Assembly: GCF_008369325.1 (NCBI RefSeq)
Contig: NZ_VOBI01000003.1
Span: forward strand, 372,001 to 436,000
Source of the DNA: Pseudomonas sp. ANT_H12B
GTDB lineage: Bacteria; Pseudomonadota; Gammaproteobacteria; Pseudomonadales; Pseudomonadaceae
Direction: 5' to 3'
DNA: 64,000 nt
How positions within the stretch are numbered: the first letter of the stretch is position 1; each line of letters begins with the position of its first letter. The notes below the pieces were generated by a model. The model saw only the letters and a program-made list of their open reading frames with translations. It searched no databases and had not been told where the DNA came from. The position numbers were made by a program, and so were the translations under genes. This document shows positions 62,440 through 64,000 of this stretch, piece after piece.

Positions 62440-63939
62440 ATGCCGCACACTAAAGATGAATTACCCGACGCGCTGTACAGCGCCGCGCAAGTGCGAGGGC
62501 TCGATGCGAGCCTGATCGCGGCCGGTACACCGGGCTTCGAATTGATGCAGCGCGCGGCCCATGCGACCTGGCGTGCGTTGGTCCGTCAATGGCCGACAGC
62601 CAGTGAACTGAGTGTGCTGGCCGGTCACGGCAACAACGCCGGGGACGGTTATCTGGTGGCGGTGCTGGCTCGGCGGGCCGGGTGGACGGTTCGAGTGCTG
62701 GCGGCGGGGGATCCGCAGCGTTTGCAAGGTGATGCGGCGTTGGCGTACGCCGAGGCTGTGTCCGAGCACGTTTCCATCGACGCCTGGACCGCGCAGTCCC
62801 AATTGCGCGGCATCGTGCTGGATGCCTTGCTGGGCACCGGCTTGACCGGTGAGGTGCGCGAGCCTTATGTCAGCGTTATCGCTGCGATAAACGCCTGTGC
62901 GTTGCCGGTTGTAGCGGTGGATATCCCCTCGGGTCTGAGTGCTGACACTGGCCGGGTACTGGGTGCTGCGGTGCGAGCCGACCTGACGGTGACCTTCATT
63001 GGTTTGAAACTGGGGCTTTTCACCGGTGATGCGGCGGACGTAATTGGCGAGTTGGTCTTCAACGACTTGCAAGCACCGCCGGAGTTGTTCGACGGAGCGG
63101 CCATCACTGCCCGTCGCCTGACGGCCGGTAACCTGCCGCGTCTGGCCGGCCGCGCTCCAGCGTCCCATAAAGGCAAATTCGGCCATGTATTGCTGATCGG
63201 CGGTGATCGCGGTGTTGGCGGCGCCATTCTGCTGAGTGCACAAAGTGCCCTGCGCAGTGGTGCGGGCATGGTGTCCGTGGCCACGCGCAGCGAACATGTT
63301 CCGGCCGCGCTGGCGAGAATTCCCGAAGCCATGGTGTTGGGCACATCGTCCCCCAATCAACTGATGGGACTGCTTCAAAAGGTTTCCGTGCTGGTGGTCG
63401 GCCCGGGCTTGGGTCAGGCTTCCTGGGGACGCAGCCTTTTGTCGGCCGCCGCCAACGCGCCGCTGCCGCAAGTCTGGGACGCCGATGCGTTGAATCTGCT
63501 GGCTGCAAAGCACGTGAGTTTGCCCAAGGACTGTGTCATCACGCCGCATCCGGGCGAAGCGGCGCGGTTGCTGGGGATAAGCACTGCGCAGGTTCAGGCT
63601 GATCGCCCGGCTGCCGCGCATGCGTTGAGCAAAAAATACACAGCTGTGGTGATTCTCAAAGGCGCTGGCAGTCTCATCGCCAGCCCCGATGGACGTCTGG
63701 CGTTGTGTCATCAGGGCCATCCGGCCATGGCCACCGCCGGTTTGGGCGATGTATTGGCCGGTCTGGTCGGCGCGTTGCTGGCCCAAGGCATGCAGGCATT
63801 CGACGCAGCCTGTCTGGCGGTCTGGCTGCACGCCAATGCCGGCGCGCAAGAAGGTAAATTTGGCCGTGGGCTGGCGGCCAGTGACCTGATCCCAGCCATT
63901 CGTCAGTTGTTGGAGGAGCAAGCACCGTGTCTGAAGTAA
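62440..63939 (+). CDS. nnrD: Bifunctional NAD(P)H-hydrate epimerase/ADP-dependent dehydratase
   Basis: This enzyme repairs hydrated NADH and NADPH: the N-terminal half epimerises the hydrate and the C-terminal half dehydrates it using ADP. In the 499-residue fusion the epimerase has LAGHGNNAGDGYLVAVLARR near residue 60 and VAVDIPSGLSADTG near 156. The dehydratase has VWDADALNLLA, ITPHPGEAARLLG and the HPAMATAGLGDVLAGLVGALLAQG nucleotide site near residue 430. The ATG at 62440 fits the promoter and the Pseudomonas N-terminus. It overlaps tsaE by 13 bases. Confidence 0.93.
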   Translation: MPHTKDELPDALYSAAQVRGLDASLIAAGTPGFELMQRAAHATWRALVRQWPTASELSVLAGHGNNAGDGYLVAVLARRAGWTVRVLAAGDPQRLQGDAALAYAEAVSEHVSIDAWTAQSQLRGIVLDALLGTGLTGEVREPYVSVIAAINACALPVVAVDIPSGLSADTGRVLGAAVRADLTVTFIGLKLGLFTGDAADVIGELVFNDLQAPPELFDGAAITARRLTAGNLPRLAGRAPASHKGKFGHVLLIGGDRGVGGAILLSAQSALRSGAGMVSVATRSEHVPAALARIPEAMVLGTSSPNQLMGLLQKVSVLVVGPGLGQASWGRSLLSAAANAPLPQVWDADALNLLAAKHVSLPKDCVITPHPGEAARLLGISTAQVQADRPAAAHALSKKYTAVVILKGAGSLIASPDGRLALCHQGHPAMATAGLGDVLAGLVGALLAQGMQAFDAACLAVWLHANAGAQEGKFGRGLAASDLIPAIRQLLEEQAPCLK

Positions 63940-64000
63940 CCCTGTACCTGGCTGATGAAGAGGCGATGACCGCGTTTGGCGCTCGCATTGCACAAACCAC
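63927..64000 (+). CDS. tsaE: tRNA threonylcarbamoyladenosine biosynthesis ATPase TsaE, 3' part missing
   Basis: Only the first 24 codons are in the window: GTG at 63927, then SEVTLYLADEEAMTAFGARIAQT. The position (directly after nnrD/yjeF) and this N-terminus match TsaE, the P-loop ATPase of the t6A synthesis complex. A GGAGG ribosome-binding site (63912-63916) precedes the GTG, which lies inside the last codons of nnrD. The P-loop itself would be beyond the window edge. Confidence 0.85.
   Translation, partial: MSEVTLYLADEEAMTAFGARIAQT

Overview
This 64 kb window is a chromosomal segment of a Pseudomonas of the fluorescens group. The evidence is high-GC coding bias, many ATGA and TGATG gene overlaps, repeated GTGGGAGC palindromic intergenic elements, and a gene order that follows the P. 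aeruginosa PA5014 to PA4948 region from glnE to the yjeF/nnrD-tsaE boundary. I see no tRNA, rRNA, CRISPR array, prophage or insertion sequence. The window begins inside glnE and ends in the first codons of tsaE.

Bases 1-26,150 are the lipopolysaccharide core locus. After partial glnE come waaF, waaC, waaG, waaP and three further WaaP-like kinase genes, one of which carries two kinase domains. These seven genes from waaF to the tandem kinase are tightly packed and mostly overlap. A small YceK-like lipoprotein gene and a terminator separate them from a second long cluster: a NodU-type carbamoyltransferase, a GT4 glycosyltransferase, a Mig-14 family protein, a DnpA-like de-N-acetylase, an unfamiliar GT-A-like protein, an Ssg-like GT4, a WapR-like GT2 and a hexapeptide acyltransferase. 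Convergent to these, on the minus strand, are an O-antigen ligase fused to a kinase-like domain and an OafA-type membrane acyltransferase. Then come msbA (lipid A flippase), a broken sulfotransferase relic and hldE (ADP-heptose supply). Together they build, phosphorylate, carbamoylate and export the inner core and cap it with O antigen. waaA (Kdo transferase) lies a little further on, at 30.7 kb.

Bases 26,150-33,500 hold a hypothetical protein with a Nudix-like motif, an aldo/keto reductase and FAD-oxidoreductase pair, an EmrE-type SMR exporter divergent from a LysR regulator, waaA, and a TolC-family outer membrane channel.

Bases 33,600-47,620 begin with a TPP riboswitch upstream of thiC and the cytX permease, followed by a DUF3298 lipoprotein on the opposite strand. 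Then comes nudF-DUF1249-cpdA-yqiA-parE-(esterase-like)-(retropepsin-like)-parC, a set that mixes ADP-ribose and cAMP turnover with topoisomerase IV. A PqiC-like lipoprotein gene follows.

Bases 47,860-64,000 hold a YtjB-like membrane protein with a degenerate cyclase-like C-terminus divergent from serB, a PilZ-like protein, psd, rhdA, an HDOD protein, motA and motB, an 89-residue protein with a strikingly structured leader RNA, rsgA, orn, a TRIC-family channel, queG, nnrD and the start of tsaE.

The points most worth a second look are the structured, possibly two-state leader RNA at 58,371-58,473, the WaaL-kinase fusion whose kinase half lacks the catalytic aspartate, the set of six kinase-fold domains in one locus (two with a substituted catalytic aspartate), the degenerate cyclase-like domain on the YtjB homologue, the frameshifted sulfotransferase relic, and the apparent absence of ilvE between glnE and waaF.
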